DNA from: an uncultured Lachnospiraceae bacterium
GTDB taxonomy: Bacteria > Bacillota > Clostridia > Lachnospirales > Lachnospiraceae
NCBI GenBank assembly: GCA_947626415.1
Contig: CANQSA010000001.1
Span: 245,232-309,231, forward strand
DNA: 64,000 nucleotides
Reading direction: 5' to 3'
Positions 7,307 through 18,493 of the stretch are shown one piece after another. Every line of letters starts with the position of its first letter. Position 1 is the stretch's first letter. The notes below the pieces were generated by a model, which made no database searches, was not told where the DNA came from, and was given only the letters and a program-made list of their open reading frames with translations. Position numbers and translations under genes: made by a program.

Positions 7307-9476
7307 GACGTCCTCCCGCAATTTCAAAATCAATCTGCCGCAGCTCTTTATCCGCTCCGACTACGCGGATCCGCACGCGGCTTCCCAGCGCATATACGTT
7401 TCCCGTATGCGCGCCGACCAGACAGTAATGTGTCTCGTCATATTCGTAATAATCGTCCCGCAGAGCGGTTACATGCACCATGCCCTCTACCGTATTGGGC
7501 AGTTCCACATAAAATCCGAAAGCGCTCACACCGGAAATGATTCCTTCAAATTCTTCTCCGATATAACGCTCCATATATTCCGCTTTCTTCATTTTCACGG
7601 TTTCCCGTTCAGCCTCTTCCGCGCGCCGTTCCGCAGCGCTGGAAGAAACCGCCACCTCCGGCAGGATCTCCCGGTAATGGGCAATCCGCTTTTCATCCAG
7701 GGTTCCATGCAGAGATTCCTTAATGATCCGGTGGATCTGCAGATCCGGATAGCGGCGGATCGGAGACGTAAAATGACAATAATACCGGGCTGCCAGCCCG
7801 AAATGTCCGTCCGCTGTCGTAGTATATTTGGCCTGCTGCATGGAACGCAGCGTTAGGCGTCCGATCAGCAGTTCTTCGTCTGTCCCCGCGATCTGCTCCA
7901 TCAGCCGCTGCAGCTTCTTTGGATGCAGTTCATCACCGCCCAAATGCAGATGATAGCCAAAATTCTCGATCAGGATCCGGAGCTTCTGGATCTTATCGCC
8001 GTCCGGCTTCTCATGACTGCGGTATACAAACGGCAGTTCCTGCCAGTAGAAATGCTCCGCCACTGTTTCGTTGGCAAGCAGCATGAAATCTTCAATGATC
8101 CTGGTCGCCGTGTTCGTCTCATAGGGTTTGATCTCCGATACCCTGCCCTGTTCATCCATGGTTACCTTGGTCTCCGGCACGTCAAAATCGATAGAGCCGC
8201 GCGCATGGCGTTTTTTCCGCAGCAGCGCCGACAATTCCCGCATCAATTCAAACATGGGCACAAACGGTTCGTATTCTGCGGTCGTCTCCGGGTCCCGATC
8301 CTCCAGGATCCGGCGAACCGCCGTATAGGTCATGCGCCGGTCTGAGCGGATCACGCCTTCCGTGATCTGATGATCGGTCACATTTCCCGCCTGATCGATC
8401 TCCATGATACAGCTTAACGTCAGCCGATCCTCTCCTTCATTCAGGGAACAGATCCCGTTGGAGAGCGCATGAGGCAGCATGGGGATCACCCGGTCTACCA
8501 GATAAATGCTGGTTCCCCGTTCTCTGGCGCACTGATCGAGCGGACTATTTTCCGGCACATAGTGACTCACATCCGCGATATGCACGCCCAGCCGATAGCC
8601 CTGTTCCGTCCTGCACAGGGTGATCGCGTCATCCAGGTCTTTGGCGTCTTCTCCGTCAATAGTTACCGTCTGCCAGTCTCTGAAATCCTGCCGGTCTGCC
8701 AGGGCCTGCGGCAAAACAGTCTGCGGTGTACGCGCAGCCTGCTCTATCACCGCTTCCGGAAATTCCATCGGAAGGTGCCGGTTCTTTATGACCGAGAGGA
8801 TATCGGTTCCGGGGTCATTCCGGTGTCCGAGGATCTCTGTGACCTCGCCCTCCGGATTCCGTTTCTCATCTCCGTAATCCGTGATCCGGACTACCACCTT
8901 ATGTCCGCCCACAGCGCCGTGGTTTTTCTCTGCAGGAACAAAGATATCCCGCGTGATCTTTCCCAGATCCGGTACGACAAAGCCGTAGCTGCGTCCGGAA
9001 TCTTCATAGGTGCCTACCAGCTCCGTAACTCCGTGCTCCAGGATCCGGATCACCATGCCTTCGCACCGTCTGCCGCCCCTGGCTTCCCGCGTCACCGTCA
9101 CCAGTACCTTGTCGCCGGGAAACGCCTGCATCGTCCTTTCCTCCGGGATATAGATATCCTCTTCCAGTCCGTCCACTTTGACAAAGCCGAAGCCTTTTGC
9201 ATGGCTGTCAAAGATTCCGCTCAGGGCGCCGGATTCCGCGCGCACGTATTTGCCCCGTTTTGTCAGACAGATCTTTCCGTCCCCGATCAGAGCCTGCAGC
9301 ACATCTTCCAATTCTGCTCTGTCTTCTTTTGCAACCTGAAAGAAAATCGCCAGTTCCTTAATCTTCATCGGCACATACACATCACTGCAGATAAAATCAT
9401 ATACAGTTTTTTTCCGTCTTTCAAACTGGTTCTCGGCGATCCGCAAGCCGATCTCCTCTCCGGTTTCACGTCTCAT
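7290..9476 (-). CDS. rnr: Ribonuclease R
   Basis: A 728-residue RNase II/RNB-family 3'-5' exoribonuclease. Order: N-terminal winged-helix region, cold-shock domains ([17 protein letters not shown]), the RNB catalytic domain with DAKDLDDAI metal-binding aspartates and HIADVSHYV, then a C-terminal S1 domain ([17 protein letters not shown]). The ATG at 9476 is preceded by GGAG with 7-base spacing; a TTG 18 bases upstream has no ribosome site. Just upstream is a strong terminator hairpin following secG, so it is expressed by read-through or its own promoter. Confidence 0.96.
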   Translation of the reverse strand: MRRETGEEIGLRIAENQFERRKKTVYDFICSDVYVPMKIKELAIFFQVAKEDRAELEDVLQALIGDGKICLTKRGKYVRAESGALSGIFDSHAKGFGFVKVDGLEEDIYIPEERTMQAFPGDKVLVTVTREARGGRRCEGMVIRILEHGVTELVGTYEDSGRSYGFVVPDLGKITRDIFVPAEKNHGAVGGHKVVVRITDYGDEKRNPEGEVTEILGHRNDPGTDILSVIKNRHLPMEFPEAVIEQAARTPQTVLPQALADRQDFRDWQTVTIDGEDAKDLDDAITLCRTEQGYRLGVHIADVSHYVPENSPLDQCARERGTSIYLVDRVIPMLPHALSNGICSLNEGEDRLTLSCIMEIDQAGNVTDHQITEGVIRSDRRMTYTAVRRILEDRDPETTAEYEPFVPMFELMRELSALLRKKRHARGSIDFDVPETKVTMDEQGRVSEIKPYETNTATRIIEDFMLLANETVAEHFYWQELPFVYRSHEKPDGDKIQKLRILIENFGYHLHLGGDELHPKKLQRLMEQIAGTDEELLIGRLTLRSMQQAKYTTTADGHFGLAARYYCHFTSPIRRYPDLQIHRIIKESLHGTLDEKRIAHYREILPEVAVSSSAAERRAEEAERETVKMKKAEYMERYIGEEFEGIISGVSAFGFYVELPNTVEGMVHVTALRDDYYEYDETHYCLVGAHTGNVYALGSRVRIRVVGADKELRQIDFEIAGGRHGKRR

Positions 9477-9499
9477 ATCTGTACTCCAAATCAAATAGG

Positions 9500-9537
9500 C
9501 AAAGAAAAAGAAAACACTCTCGGATGAACGAGAGTGT
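9500..9537 (-). terminator. Terminator/attenuator between secG and rnr
   Basis: ACACTCTCG pairs perfectly with CGAGAGTGT and is followed on the minus strand by TTTTCTTTTTC. Its U-tract ends about 25 bases before the rnr start. Confidence 0.8.
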
Positions 9538-9545
9538 CATCATTC

Positions 9546-9779
9546 TTACAAGTCTAACTGTAATAAAATCGCTAACAGGATAAAGAGGATTGCCAGAATC
9601 CTGGTTACCCGTTCCAGTGTCCCTTCCTTCGAACGACCTTTATTTCTGCTCCAATAACTCTCGCTGTTGCCGCCGGTGAAGGAGCTCGTCAATCCTGCGG
9701 ATTTTCCTTCCTGTGCTAACACCAATACCGTCATCACAATACTTACTATAATCATCAAGATGGATAAAAATACTTCCAC
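9546..9779 (-). CDS. secG: Preprotein translocase subunit SecG
   Basis: A 77-residue SecG with two hydrophobic helices (LMIIVSIVMTVLVLAQEG and RILAILFILLAILLQL) flanking the loop with SSFTGGNSESYWSRNKGRSKEG, characteristic of Firmicute SecG. It assists SecYE in protein export. The start is taken as GTG at 9779, 9 bases after GGAGG, which gives the usual length; upstream in-frame codons lie before the ribosome site. It has its own promoter. Confidence 0.93.
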   Translation of the reverse strand: MEVFLSILMIIVSIVMTVLVLAQEGKSAGLTSSFTGGNSESYWSRNKGRSKEGTLERVTRILAILFILLAILLQLDL

Positions 9780-9811
9780 TGTTTTACACCTCCTATATAC
9801 CGAACGAAACC

Positions 9812-9840
9812 ATTCTATCATAGGGATATCATAAAAGCAA
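9812..9840 (-). promoter_or_regulatory. Sigma-A promoter of secG
   Basis: Minus strand TTGCTT (9835-9840), 17-bp spacer, TAGAAT (9812-9817). Confidence 0.55.
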
Positions 9841-9885
9841 GCATAAATTTTTCATCTTTTTAGAAAAAATTTCAGCGACAGGAAA

Positions 9886-11191
<1,306 letters not shown>

Positions 11192-11210
11192 TATCGGCCA
11201 TTTTTTATAA

Positions 11211-11216
11211 ATTATA
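11211..11216 (-). promoter_or_regulatory. -10 element upstream of eno
   Basis: TATAAT on the minus strand, 54 bases before the ATG. No good -35 hexamer is seen at 17 bp; that space holds the palindrome ATTGAGC-CC-GCTCAAT (11219-11234), suggesting an activator or repressor site. Confidence 0.4.
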
Positions 11217-11235
11217 CCATTGAGCCCGCTCAATT

Positions 11236-12498
11236 CTATTTTTCAGAGATCCACTTTTCTCCTACGATCTGCTCCGCCAGCTTTTTCAGCGCCGAAACAG
11301 AAAATCCGCTGTCATAGCTGTGGATGGAATGAACTGCTGCCAGATCTTTCGTATAATCCGCCAGTTTATAGGTTTCCGACGTATAGTAATTGCTGCTCCA
11401 TACATAATGGGTAACCAGCGGAACCAGACACGCGTCTTCAATCGAAGTCTTGTCGCCTTCTTTTACCAGCGTTACCCGCGCCATACCGCCTAACAGCCGG
11501 TCTGTCGCCGTCTGTCCGGATATATAGTTGCCGAGGGAATAATAGCACAGCGTTTTGTTTCCGCTGCTGCCCTTCAGCCATTCCACGCTTTCCAGTACAT
11601 GGGGATGGGTTCCGATAATCAGATCCGCGCCCTCGTCCGCCATCATCTGCGCCAGATTCTTCTGTTCCGTATTAGGTTCATACTGATACTCAATCCCCCA
11701 GTGCGGAAATACGATCACGAAATCCGCCATCTCTTTTGCTTTCCGAATATCGGAACGGATCCGTTCCGTATCGATCAGATCCACCAGATATTCCTTGCCT
11801 GCTGCCAGAGAATATCCGTTCAGCCCGTATGTATAATTGAGCATGGCGATCCGGATATCGTTTTTAGTCACCACGGTGATCGTATCCTGCTCTTTCTTAG
11901 AAGCATGGATCCCTAAAACCGTAGTGTCCGGATGGTTCGTCTTCCAATAATTCAGACAATATTCAATGCCCTGCTCTCCCGTATCCCGGGTGTGATTGGT
12001 CGCATGCAGGATCACGTCAAAGCCCGCGCGCACCTCCGCGTCTCCGATTGCTTCCGGAGAATTGAAATTGGGATATCCCGCATAGGGATAAATATCCGTG
12101 CCGCCAAAAATGGTTTCCTGATTAACGACTGCCAGATCCGCCTCGGTAAAATCGGATTTCAGATGCGCGAACAGTTTGTCATAATCGTAAGAACCGTCTG
12201 CGTTCTGATTGGCATAGATCACGCTTTCATGCCCCAGCACATCTCCCACAGACACCAGCGTACAGGTTTTCCGTTCCGCTTTGGAAGTGCTCTCCTGCTG
12301 CGTCGTACTTTCCGCCTGCAGCTGTCCGGTCGGGACAACCGCACTGTTTCCGCCTGCTCCCGCCGGTTTGCTTTCATCCGCCGACGACGTTTCCGCCTGC
12401 TCCGGCGCATAAGCCACCATGTCTGTGATCACATCATAAGTCATATATCCTACTGCGCCCAGCAGGACCACGATCATTACATATAATAACTTTTTCAT
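11236..12498 (-). CDS. CapA-family metallophosphatase-like protein (membrane-anchored)
   Basis: A 420-residue protein with one N-terminal helix (LLYVMIVVLLGAVGYM), a Ser/Thr/Gln-rich linker to about residue 78, then a PGA_cap/CapA domain with the metal-site motifs SVGDVLGHE, VNQETIFGG, ATNHTRDTGEQG, FPHWGIEY and GTHPHVLE. Family members include poly-gamma-glutamate capsule proteins and many of unknown role. No capBC ligase genes are nearby, so capsule synthesis is unsupported. It starts 18 bases after gpmI and is probably co-transcribed. Confidence 0.85.
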   Translation of the reverse strand: MKKLLYVMIVVLLGAVGYMTYDVITDMVAYAPEQAETSSADESKPAGAGGNSAVVPTGQLQAESTTQQESTSKAERKTCTLVSVGDVLGHESVIYANQNADGSYDYDKLFAHLKSDFTEADLAVVNQETIFGGTDIYPYAGYPNFNSPEAIGDAEVRAGFDVILHATNHTRDTGEQGIEYCLNYWKTNHPDTTVLGIHASKKEQDTITVVTKNDIRIAMLNYTYGLNGYSLAAGKEYLVDLIDTERIRSDIRKAKEMADFVIVFPHWGIEYQYEPNTEQKNLAQMMADEGADLIIGTHPHVLESVEWLKGSSGNKTLCYYSLGNYISGQTATDRLLGGMARVTLVKEGDKTSIEDACLVPLVTHYVWSSNYYTSETYKLADYTKDLAAVHSIHSYDSGFSVSALKKLAEQIVGEKWISEK

Positions 12499-12516
12499 TG
12501 TCAGCTCTCTTTACCC

Positions 12517-14055
12517 TTATTTTACCAGCAAAGATTTTCCTGTCATCTCCGCGGGCTGCTCCATCCCCATCAGTTCGATCAGGGTCGGTACGATATCGGC
12601 CAGGCAGCCGCCTTCTCTTAACCGATAAGCCGGATCCGCGTTGACCAGAATGAACGGAACCGGATTCGTAGTGTGCGCCGTAAAGCTCTCGCCGGTCTCA
12701 TAGTCAATCAGCTGCTCACAGTTTCCGTGATCGGCGCAGATAAACATTACGCCGCCCACTTCCCGGATAGCGTCTACCGCTTTGCCGACACACTCGTCAA
12801 CAGCTTCCACTGCCTTGATCGCGGCAGCTTCTACGCCGGTGTGGCCGACCATATCCGGATTGGCAAAATTGATGATGATCACGTCATACTTGCCGGAACG
12901 GATCGCGCCTGTCAGCTTATCGCATACTTCATAAGCGCTCATCTCCGGCTTCAGATCATAGGTGGCAACTTTCGGGGAATTCACCAGAATTCTGTCCTCT
13001 CCCGGATTAGGCTGTTCCACGCCGCCGTTAAAGAAGAACGTAACATGCGCGTATTTCTCTGTCTCGGCGATTCTGGCCTGCGTCATATTGTGCGCCGCCA
13101 GAAATTCTCCAAATGTATTATCGATGGAAACCTTCTTAAACGCTATCAGTTTATTCGGGATCGTCACATCATATTCCGTAAAACATACATAAGTAGTCAC
13201 GATCCGCTTTGGTCTGTCAAAACCGGTAAATTCATCGGCGCAGAACGTTCTGGTGATCTCCCGCGCACGGTCCGGACGGAAATTAAAGAAGATAATGGAA
13301 TCGCCGTCCTTTATCATTGCGGTAGGCGCGCCGTTTTTCTCGATCACGGTAGGTTTTACAAATTCATCCGTTACATCTTCCGTATAAGATGCCGCAATCG
13401 CCTCGACGGGATCCGTACCCTTTACGCCTTCTCCCTTTGTCAGCGCGTTGTAGGCCTGCTCTACCCGATCCCAGCGGTTATCCCGATCCATCGCGTAATA
13501 ACGTCCGGTTACTGTTGCCACTTCGCCGACGCCAATCTCTGCCATCTTGTCAACCAGCTCCGCCATAAATTCTTTGCCGGAAGTCGGCGCGGTATCACGG
13601 CCGTCCAGAAACGCGTGTACATAAACCTTGTCCAGGCCGTTCCGTTTCGCCAGCTCCAGGATCCCGTATAAATGCGTGTTATGACTGTGGACGCCGCCGT
13701 CTGACAGCAGCCCCATCAAATGCAGGGCACTGTTATTCTTCTTACAGTTTTCCACTGCCTGCAGCATCGCTTCATTTTCAAAAAATACGCCGTCTTCGAT
13801 CTCCTTGGTGATCCTGGTCAGCTCCTGATATACGATCCTGCCGGCGCCCATATTCAAATGTCCGACCTCGGAGTTTCCCATCTGACCGTCCGGCAGACCT
13901 ACCGCCAGACCGCTGGCATATCCCTTAACAAACGGGCATTCCGCCATCAATTTGTCCATCACAGGAGTATTCGCTTCCGCTACGGCGTTCGCCTTTGGAT
14001 TCTCATTCAATCCATATCCGTCTAATATCATCAATACTGTTGGTTTTTTACTCAT
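12517..14055 (-). CDS. gpmI: 2,3-bisphosphoglycerate-independent phosphoglycerate mutase
   Basis: A 512-residue iPGM, interconverting 3- and 2-phosphoglycerate with two Mn ions. Seen: [12 protein letters not shown], catalytic Ser in [69 protein letters not shown] and CADHGNCEQ, all typical of the alkaline-phosphatase-like fold. Ribosome site GGAGAC lies just before the ATG. It is the first gene of gpmI-capA, with a TTGACA promoter 40-65 bases upstream. Confidence 0.97.
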   Translation of the reverse strand: MSKKPTVLMILDGYGLNENPKANAVAEANTPVMDKLMAECPFVKGYASGLAVGLPDGQMGNSEVGHLNMGAGRIVYQELTRITKEIEDGVFFENEAMLQAVENCKKNNSALHLMGLLSDGGVHSHNTHLYGILELAKRNGLDKVYVHAFLDGRDTAPTSGKEFMAELVDKMAEIGVGEVATVTGRYYAMDRDNRWDRVEQAYNALTKGEGVKGTDPVEAIAASYTEDVTDEFVKPTVIEKNGAPTAMIKDGDSIIFFNFRPDRAREITRTFCADEFTGFDRPKRIVTTYVCFTEYDVTIPNKLIAFKKVSIDNTFGEFLAAHNMTQARIAETEKYAHVTFFFNGGVEQPNPGEDRILVNSPKVATYDLKPEMSAYEVCDKLTGAIRSGKYDVIIINFANPDMVGHTGVEAAAIKAVEAVDECVGKAVDAIREVGGVMFICADHGNCEQLIDYETGESFTAHTTNPVPFILVNADPAYRLREGGCLADIVPTLIELMGMEQPAEMTGKSLLVK

Positions 14056-14092
14056 ATTCTGTCTCCTTTTCTAACTGAATTCATTTATGTTA

Positions 14093-14121
14093 AATTTACC
14101 ATTCCCGCATTGGAATGTCAA
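14093..14121 (-). promoter_or_regulatory. Sigma-A promoter of gpmI
   Basis: Minus strand TTGACA (14116-14121), 17-bp spacer, TAAATT (14093-14098). Confidence 0.65.
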
Positions 14122-14164
14122 CTGTCACCCTCTGATTTCTTCCCAATATTCGCACGATTATTCA

Positions 14165-14193
14165 TTGTCGTACGGATAAAAGTATGCTATACT
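14165..14193 (+). promoter_or_regulatory. Sigma-A promoter of the S1-domain gene
   Basis: TTGTCG (14165-14170), 17-bp spacer, TATACT (14188-14193), 55 bases upstream of the ATG. Confidence 0.6.
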
Positions 14194-14247
14194 GCTTTCA
14201 GGTAAATCTATTTTTACGAATCAAGCGAAATACGGAGGAATAAAACA

Positions 14248-15144
14248 ATGGAAACAATGGACGATTATAAAGCGGAACTGGACGCTTCTTTTAAGCGGGT
14301 CCGGGAGGGAGATGTGATGACGGGTACCGTGATCGGGGTCTCCGAAACGGAAGTAACGCTGGATCTGAGATCCTATACGGAAGGGATCATCCGGCCGGAG
14401 GATTTCACGGAGGATCCTTCATTCCGGATTCAGGAAGACATACACATCGGCGATGAGATCACAGCAGTTGTCCTGCAGCCGGACGACGGAGAGGGGCATA
14501 TCCTGCTGTCAAAAAAGGAAGCATCTGCCCAGTCTGCCTGGGAAACTCTGCAGAACTATAAAAATGACGGCACCGCCCTGGATCTGACGGTAAACGGCGT
14601 GGTAAACGGCGGCGTCATTGTCTATGTGGAAGGCATCCGCGGATTTATTCCCGCCTCCAAGCTCTCTTTAACCTATGTGGAGGATTTAAACGAATGGCTG
14701 CATAAAACGGTGCGCGCGCAGGTCATTACGGCAGACGAGAGCGCAAACCGCCTGGTTCTGTCCTGCAAGGAACTGCTGCGGGCAGCGCAGGCGGAGAAAA
14801 AACGGGCGCGCGTCTCCAATCTCGAAGTCGGACTGGTAACAGAAGGGACCGTAGAATCTTTAAAGGAATACGGGGCCTTTGTGGCGTTGGATAATGGTCT
14901 GTCCGGTCTGCTCCACGTATCCCAGATTTCCGACAAGCGGATCAAATCCCCTGCTTCGGTACTGCATGTAGGCGACCGGATCAAAGTTAAGATCATCAAG
15001 CTGGATGGCGACCGAATCAGTCTTTCCATGAAAGCGCTGCAGGATGTCGCCGCAAAAGAGATCGAAGAGGAGATCGTAAAACTTCCGAAAGCGGAATCCG
15101 CGTCTACCAGCCTGGGGGATCTGTTAAAGAATCTGAAATTTTAG
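14248..15144 (+). CDS. S1-domain RNA-binding protein (short ribosomal S1-like)
   Basis: A 298-residue protein of three S1 (OB-fold) repeats: GDVMTGTVIGVSETEVTLDL (about 18-95), a second divergent repeat (LTVNGVVNGGVIVYVEGIRG, about 110-180), and the best-conserved third (LVTEGTVESLKEYGAFVAL ... GLLHVSQISDKRI, about 193-265). Short S1-like proteins in Firmicutes bind RNA and may assist translation, though the six-repeat form of Proteobacteria is absent. A GGAGGA ribosome site precedes the ATG. It is one of only two intact protein-coding genes on the plus strand in this window, and converges on nspC with 7 bases between the stop codons. Confidence 0.85.
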   Translation: METMDDYKAELDASFKRVREGDVMTGTVIGVSETEVTLDLRSYTEGIIRPEDFTEDPSFRIQEDIHIGDEITAVVLQPDDGEGHILLSKKEASAQSAWETLQNYKNDGTALDLTVNGVVNGGVIVYVEGIRGFIPASKLSLTYVEDLNEWLHKTVRAQVITADESANRLVLSCKELLRAAQAEKKRARVSNLEVGLVTEGTVESLKEYGAFVALDNGLSGLLHVSQISDKRIKSPASVLHVGDRIKVKIIKLDGDRISLSMKALQDVAAKEIEEEIVKLPKAESASTSLGDLLKNLKF

Positions 15145-15151
15145 AACGCCT

Positions 15152-16369
15152 TTATTTTCCAAGCCGGTTCCGGAAATCCGCGTAGCCGAACGCGGTCAGT
15201 TTTTCCAGCGTGCCGTCTGCGCGTCTTCGCCAGATATCGGGGAGCGGCATTCCGTTAAAGGTGTTGTTCTTACAGGTGGTATAAATTGCCATATCGCCGA
15301 ACAAAAGCAGGTCTCCCCGCTGTAATTTTCGGGGGAAGCTGTAATCTCCGATCACATCGCCTGCCAGACAGGTCGGCCCTGCCAGACGATAAGAATACGC
15401 ATATATGTCCCTGTCTTTCGCACCGTAAAGCGGCGGAAGATAGGGCATTTCTATAACATCCGGCATATGGCAGGCCGCGCTGGCATCCAGGATCGCCGTT
15501 CTGGTCTCTCCGTTTTTGACAAGATCCAGTACCCGTGCCGCCAGATAACCGGCATTCAGCGCACAGGCCTCTCCGGGTTCCAGATAGACCTCCACCTTCC
15601 AGGTATCGGCCGCGTATTTCACGCACTGTTCCAGTTTCCCGATATCATAGCCCGGTCGGGTGATATGGTGTCCTCCGCCCATATTGAGCCATTTCATTTT
15701 CGGAAGGATATCCCCGAACTTTTCTTCTGCCGCCCGCAGCGTAACCGCAAGGGCGTCGGCATCCTGTTCACAAAGCGTATGAAAATGCAGACCGTCTAAC
15801 AGCGCAGTGAGTTCATCCGTCATTTCGGCGTTCCACTGCTCCCTGGTTGTCCCAAGCCGGCTGCCCGGCGCGCACGGATCGTAGATCGCATGCCCTTCCT
15901 GGGTCGAACACTCCGGATTGATCCGCAGTCCCAGACTTTTTCCGGCGGCCTTTGCCCGTTTCCCGAACTGTTTTAACTGATAGGGGGAATTCAGGACGAT
16001 ATGATCCGCATAGCGAAGCAGCTCCTCAAATTCATCCTCCCGGTAAGCGGCACAGAATACATGTACTTCACGGCCGGGCATCCGTTCCGCGCCCAGTCTT
16101 GCTTCATAGAGCCCGCTGGCCTCCGTTCCGCTTAAAAACGGAGCCAGCACCGGATAGCAGTCATAATTGGAAAACGCTTTCTGGGCCAGCAGGATCTTGC
16201 ATCCCGTATGCTTTGCCACAGCTGCTAAAATCTCGCCGTTTTTTTTTAGCTGCCCTTCATCGATCAGGTAGCAGGGGGTCGGTAAGGTTCCGAATAATTC
16301 CTCCGGCTGCTTTCCGGCAAGCGCTTCAAACGCCGGTCTGTCGTCTCTTATCACTTCTTTCTGTTCCAT
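15152..16369 (-). CDS. nspC: Carboxynorspermidine/carboxyspermidine decarboxylase
   Basis: A 405-residue PLP enzyme of the alanine-racemase fold that removes CO2 from carboxy(nor)spermidine, the last step of the carboxyspermidine route. Recognised by LPTPCYLIDEGQLKKN, the PLP lysine in LLAQKAFSNYD, HFHTLCEQ, LNMGGGHHITRPGYD, VYLEPGEACALNAGY and LAGPTCLAGDVIGDY. The ATG at 16369 shares its A with the TGA of the preceding gene (TGATG), with GGTGG upstream, showing tight coupling. It is the last gene of the polyamine operon. Confidence 0.94.
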   Translation of the reverse strand: MEQKEVIRDDRPAFEALAGKQPEELFGTLPTPCYLIDEGQLKKNGEILAAVAKHTGCKILLAQKAFSNYDCYPVLAPFLSGTEASGLYEARLGAERMPGREVHVFCAAYREDEFEELLRYADHIVLNSPYQLKQFGKRAKAAGKSLGLRINPECSTQEGHAIYDPCAPGSRLGTTREQWNAEMTDELTALLDGLHFHTLCEQDADALAVTLRAAEEKFGDILPKMKWLNMGGGHHITRPGYDIGKLEQCVKYAADTWKVEVYLEPGEACALNAGYLAARVLDLVKNGETRTAILDASAACHMPDVIEMPYLPPLYGAKDRDIYAYSYRLAGPTCLAGDVIGDYSFPRKLQRGDLLLFGDMAIYTTCKNNTFNGMPLPDIWRRRADGTLEKLTAFGYADFRNRLGK

Positions 16370-17628
16370 CACTCCACCAATACCGGTTCCCGGTTTTCCT
16401 TTCGCGGAAGCCCATATCGATCCAGCGCGTCTAAGAACGGATCCGGATCAAATTCCTCCACTGTATATACCCCCGGTCTGTTCCATTTTCCGGTCAGCAG
16501 CATCAGGGCTCCGCACATTGCCGGAACGCCGGTAGTATAGCTGATCGCCTGGCTTTTCACTTCCCGGTAGCATTCCTGGTGATCGCAGATATTATAGAGA
16601 TAATAGGATTTTTCTTTCCCGTCTTTTTTCCCCGTAAAAATACAGCCGATATTGGTTTTTCCGTGCGTACGCTCTCCCAGGCTTGCCGGGTCCGGCAGCA
16701 GCGCCTTTAAAAACTGAATGGGAACAATGTCCTGTCCCTCAAAACGGATCGGCGTTGTGGAAAGCATTCCCACGTTTTCCAGGCATTTCATATGCGTCAG
16801 ATAACTCTGTCCGAAGGTCATAAAGAACCGGATCCGCCGAACTTCGGGAATATGCAGGGCCAGCGACTCAATCTCCTCATGGTGAAGCAGATACATATCT
16901 TTTTGCCCTACGCCTTCAAATTCATATTCCCGTTTGATACTCATGGCGGGAATTTCGATCCAGTGCCCATTTTCCCAATAGCTCCCCGGGGCGGACACTT
17001 CCCGCAGATTTACTTCGGGATTAAAATTAGTCGCAAACGGATAGCCGTGGTCGCCGCCGTTGCAGTCTAAAATATCAATGGTATCTATTGTATCAAACTC
17101 GTGCTTTTTCGCATACGCGCAGTAAGCCTGCGTAACGCCGGGGTCAAAGCCGCAGCCAAGCAGCGCCGTCAGCCCCGCCTGTTCAAATCTCTCGCGATAC
17201 GCCCACTGCCAGCTGTAATCAAAGTAGGCAGAGAACCCCTTCTCTTTACAGCGCTTTTCGTATAATTCCCGCCATTTGGGATCGTCCGTATTTTCCGGTT
17301 CATAATTGGCGGTATCCATATAATTGACGCCACAGGCCAGACAGGCGTCCATGATCGTCAGGTCCTGATAAGGCAGGGCAATGTTCATCACCAGCTCCGG
17401 CTGATATTCCCGGATCAGCGCGATCAGCTGACTGACGTCGTCCGCGTCCACCTGCGCCGTGGTAATCTTTGTCGCTGTCGTACCGGCCAGTTCCGCAGCC
17501 AGCCGGTCACATTTGGATTTCGTCCGGCTGGCAATACAAAGCTCCGTAAAGACATCGCTGACCTGACAACACTTTCTGATCGCCACGGAAGCTACGCCGC
17601 CGCAGCCAATTACCAAAACTCTGCTCAT
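16369..17628 (-). CDS. Carboxyspermidine dehydrogenase (saccharopine dehydrogenase family)
   Basis: A 419-residue NAD(P)-dependent enzyme beginning VLVIGCGGVASVAIRKC (Rossmann fold). In family terms it joins putrescine (or diaminopropane) and aspartate semialdehyde reductively to carboxyspermidine. Other conserved blocks: CGVNYMDTANYEPEN, LLGCGFDPGVTQAYC, ILDCNGGDHGYPFATNF and SYTTGVPAMCGALML. Its partner decarboxylase follows with a one-base overlap, and the agmatinase-like gene precedes it by one base. This context makes carboxyspermidine dehydrogenase far more likely than lysine biosynthesis. Confidence 0.9.
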   Translation of the reverse strand: MSRVLVIGCGGVASVAIRKCCQVSDVFTELCIASRTKSKCDRLAAELAGTTATKITTAQVDADDVSQLIALIREYQPELVMNIALPYQDLTIMDACLACGVNYMDTANYEPENTDDPKWRELYEKRCKEKGFSAYFDYSWQWAYRERFEQAGLTALLGCGFDPGVTQAYCAYAKKHEFDTIDTIDILDCNGGDHGYPFATNFNPEVNLREVSAPGSYWENGHWIEIPAMSIKREYEFEGVGQKDMYLLHHEEIESLALHIPEVRRIRFFMTFGQSYLTHMKCLENVGMLSTTPIRFEGQDIVPIQFLKALLPDPASLGERTHGKTNIGCIFTGKKDGKEKSYYLYNICDHQECYREVKSQAISYTTGVPAMCGALMLLTGKWNRPGVYTVEEFDPDPFLDALDRYGLPRKENREPVLVE

Positions 17629-17629
17629 T

Positions 17630-18493
17630 TTACACTGCCTCCTTTTTCATCGCTAGTAATAATTCCCGCAGCACCTTACACGCCGCCGCCGTCGATACCC
17701 CGCTCGGATCCAGCATAGGCGCCAGTTCGTTAAGATCCGCCGCCACTACATTGGTCCGGCACACGCAAAGGATGGCGGAAAGCAGCTGCGGAAAATTCAC
17801 GCCGCCTGCTTCGGGCGTACCCGTTCCCGGAAATGCGGAGGGATCCAGGCAATCCAGATCAATGGTAAGATAAACGGGAGAATCGGAGCGTTTCAGCTCT
17901 TCCGCCAGCGCTTCCAGACCGGTAAAATCAAAGGGATGAAAATCTGTATGTTCCTTTGCGAACGCGAACTCGTCCCGTTCCCCGCTCCGGATGCAAAACT
18001 GATGGATCCGTCCGTCTCCCAGCAGATCACAGGCGCGCCGCATCACACAGGCGTGGCTGAGTCCGGCCCCCAGATAATCGTCCCGCAGATCTGCGTGCGC
18101 GTCAAACTGGATCACATGCAGATTCGGATACTGCTCATACACGGCCCGCAGAGCGCCCAGCGTTACCAGATGTTCTCCGCCAATCAAAATCGGACATTTT
18201 CCATCCCGCAGGATCTCCGCCGCGCGCTGTCCGATATCGGCAAGCGCCGATTCCGGATTCCCGAAACACAATTCCAGGTCGCCGCTGTCAAATACAGCCA
18301 GTTCCGACAGATCCCGGTCCTGATAGGGGCTGTAAGTTTCCAGTCCGAAACTCTCATGCCGGATCGCGGACGGACCAAACCTTGCGCCCGGCCGAAAACT
18401 GGTGGTGGAATCAAAGGGCGCTCCGAACAGTACAAAATCCGCCGCTTCATAATCGCTGTCACACCCGATAAATGTTTCTACATTCTGTCTCAT
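17630..18493 (-). CDS. speB: Agmatinase / ureohydrolase-family enzyme
   Basis: A 287-residue binuclear-manganese ureohydrolase. Metal ligands are seen in GGEHLVTLG, QFDAHADLRDDY and LTIDLDCLDPSAFPGTGTPE. It most probably splits agmatine into putrescine and urea, using the product of the arginine decarboxylase upstream. Because SpeE precedes it, aminopropylagmatine is another possible substrate. The ATG overlaps the stop of the speE-like gene by four bases (ATGA). Confidence 0.92.
   Translation of the reverse strand: MRQNVETFIGCDSDYEAADFVLFGAPFDSTTSFRPGARFGPSAIRHESFGLETYSPYQDRDLSELAVFDSGDLELCFGNPESALADIGQRAAEILRDGKCPILIGGEHLVTLGALRAVYEQYPNLHVIQFDAHADLRDDYLGAGLSHACVMRRACDLLGDGRIHQFCIRSGERDEFAFAKEHTDFHPFDFTGLEALAEELKRSDSPVYLTIDLDCLDPSAFPGTGTPEAGGVNFPQLLSAILCVCRTNVVAADLNELAPMLDPSGVSTAAACKVLRELLLAMKKEAV

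Noticed and set aside
8469..9527. Long plus-strand open frame (352 codons) and similar ones at 12673-13671, 3754-4653 and 24327-25289
   Set aside because: They lie opposite clearly conserved genes (rnr, gpmI, the GHKL kinase, the VaFE protein), lack ribosome sites and show no protein-like motifs; they are antisense shadows.
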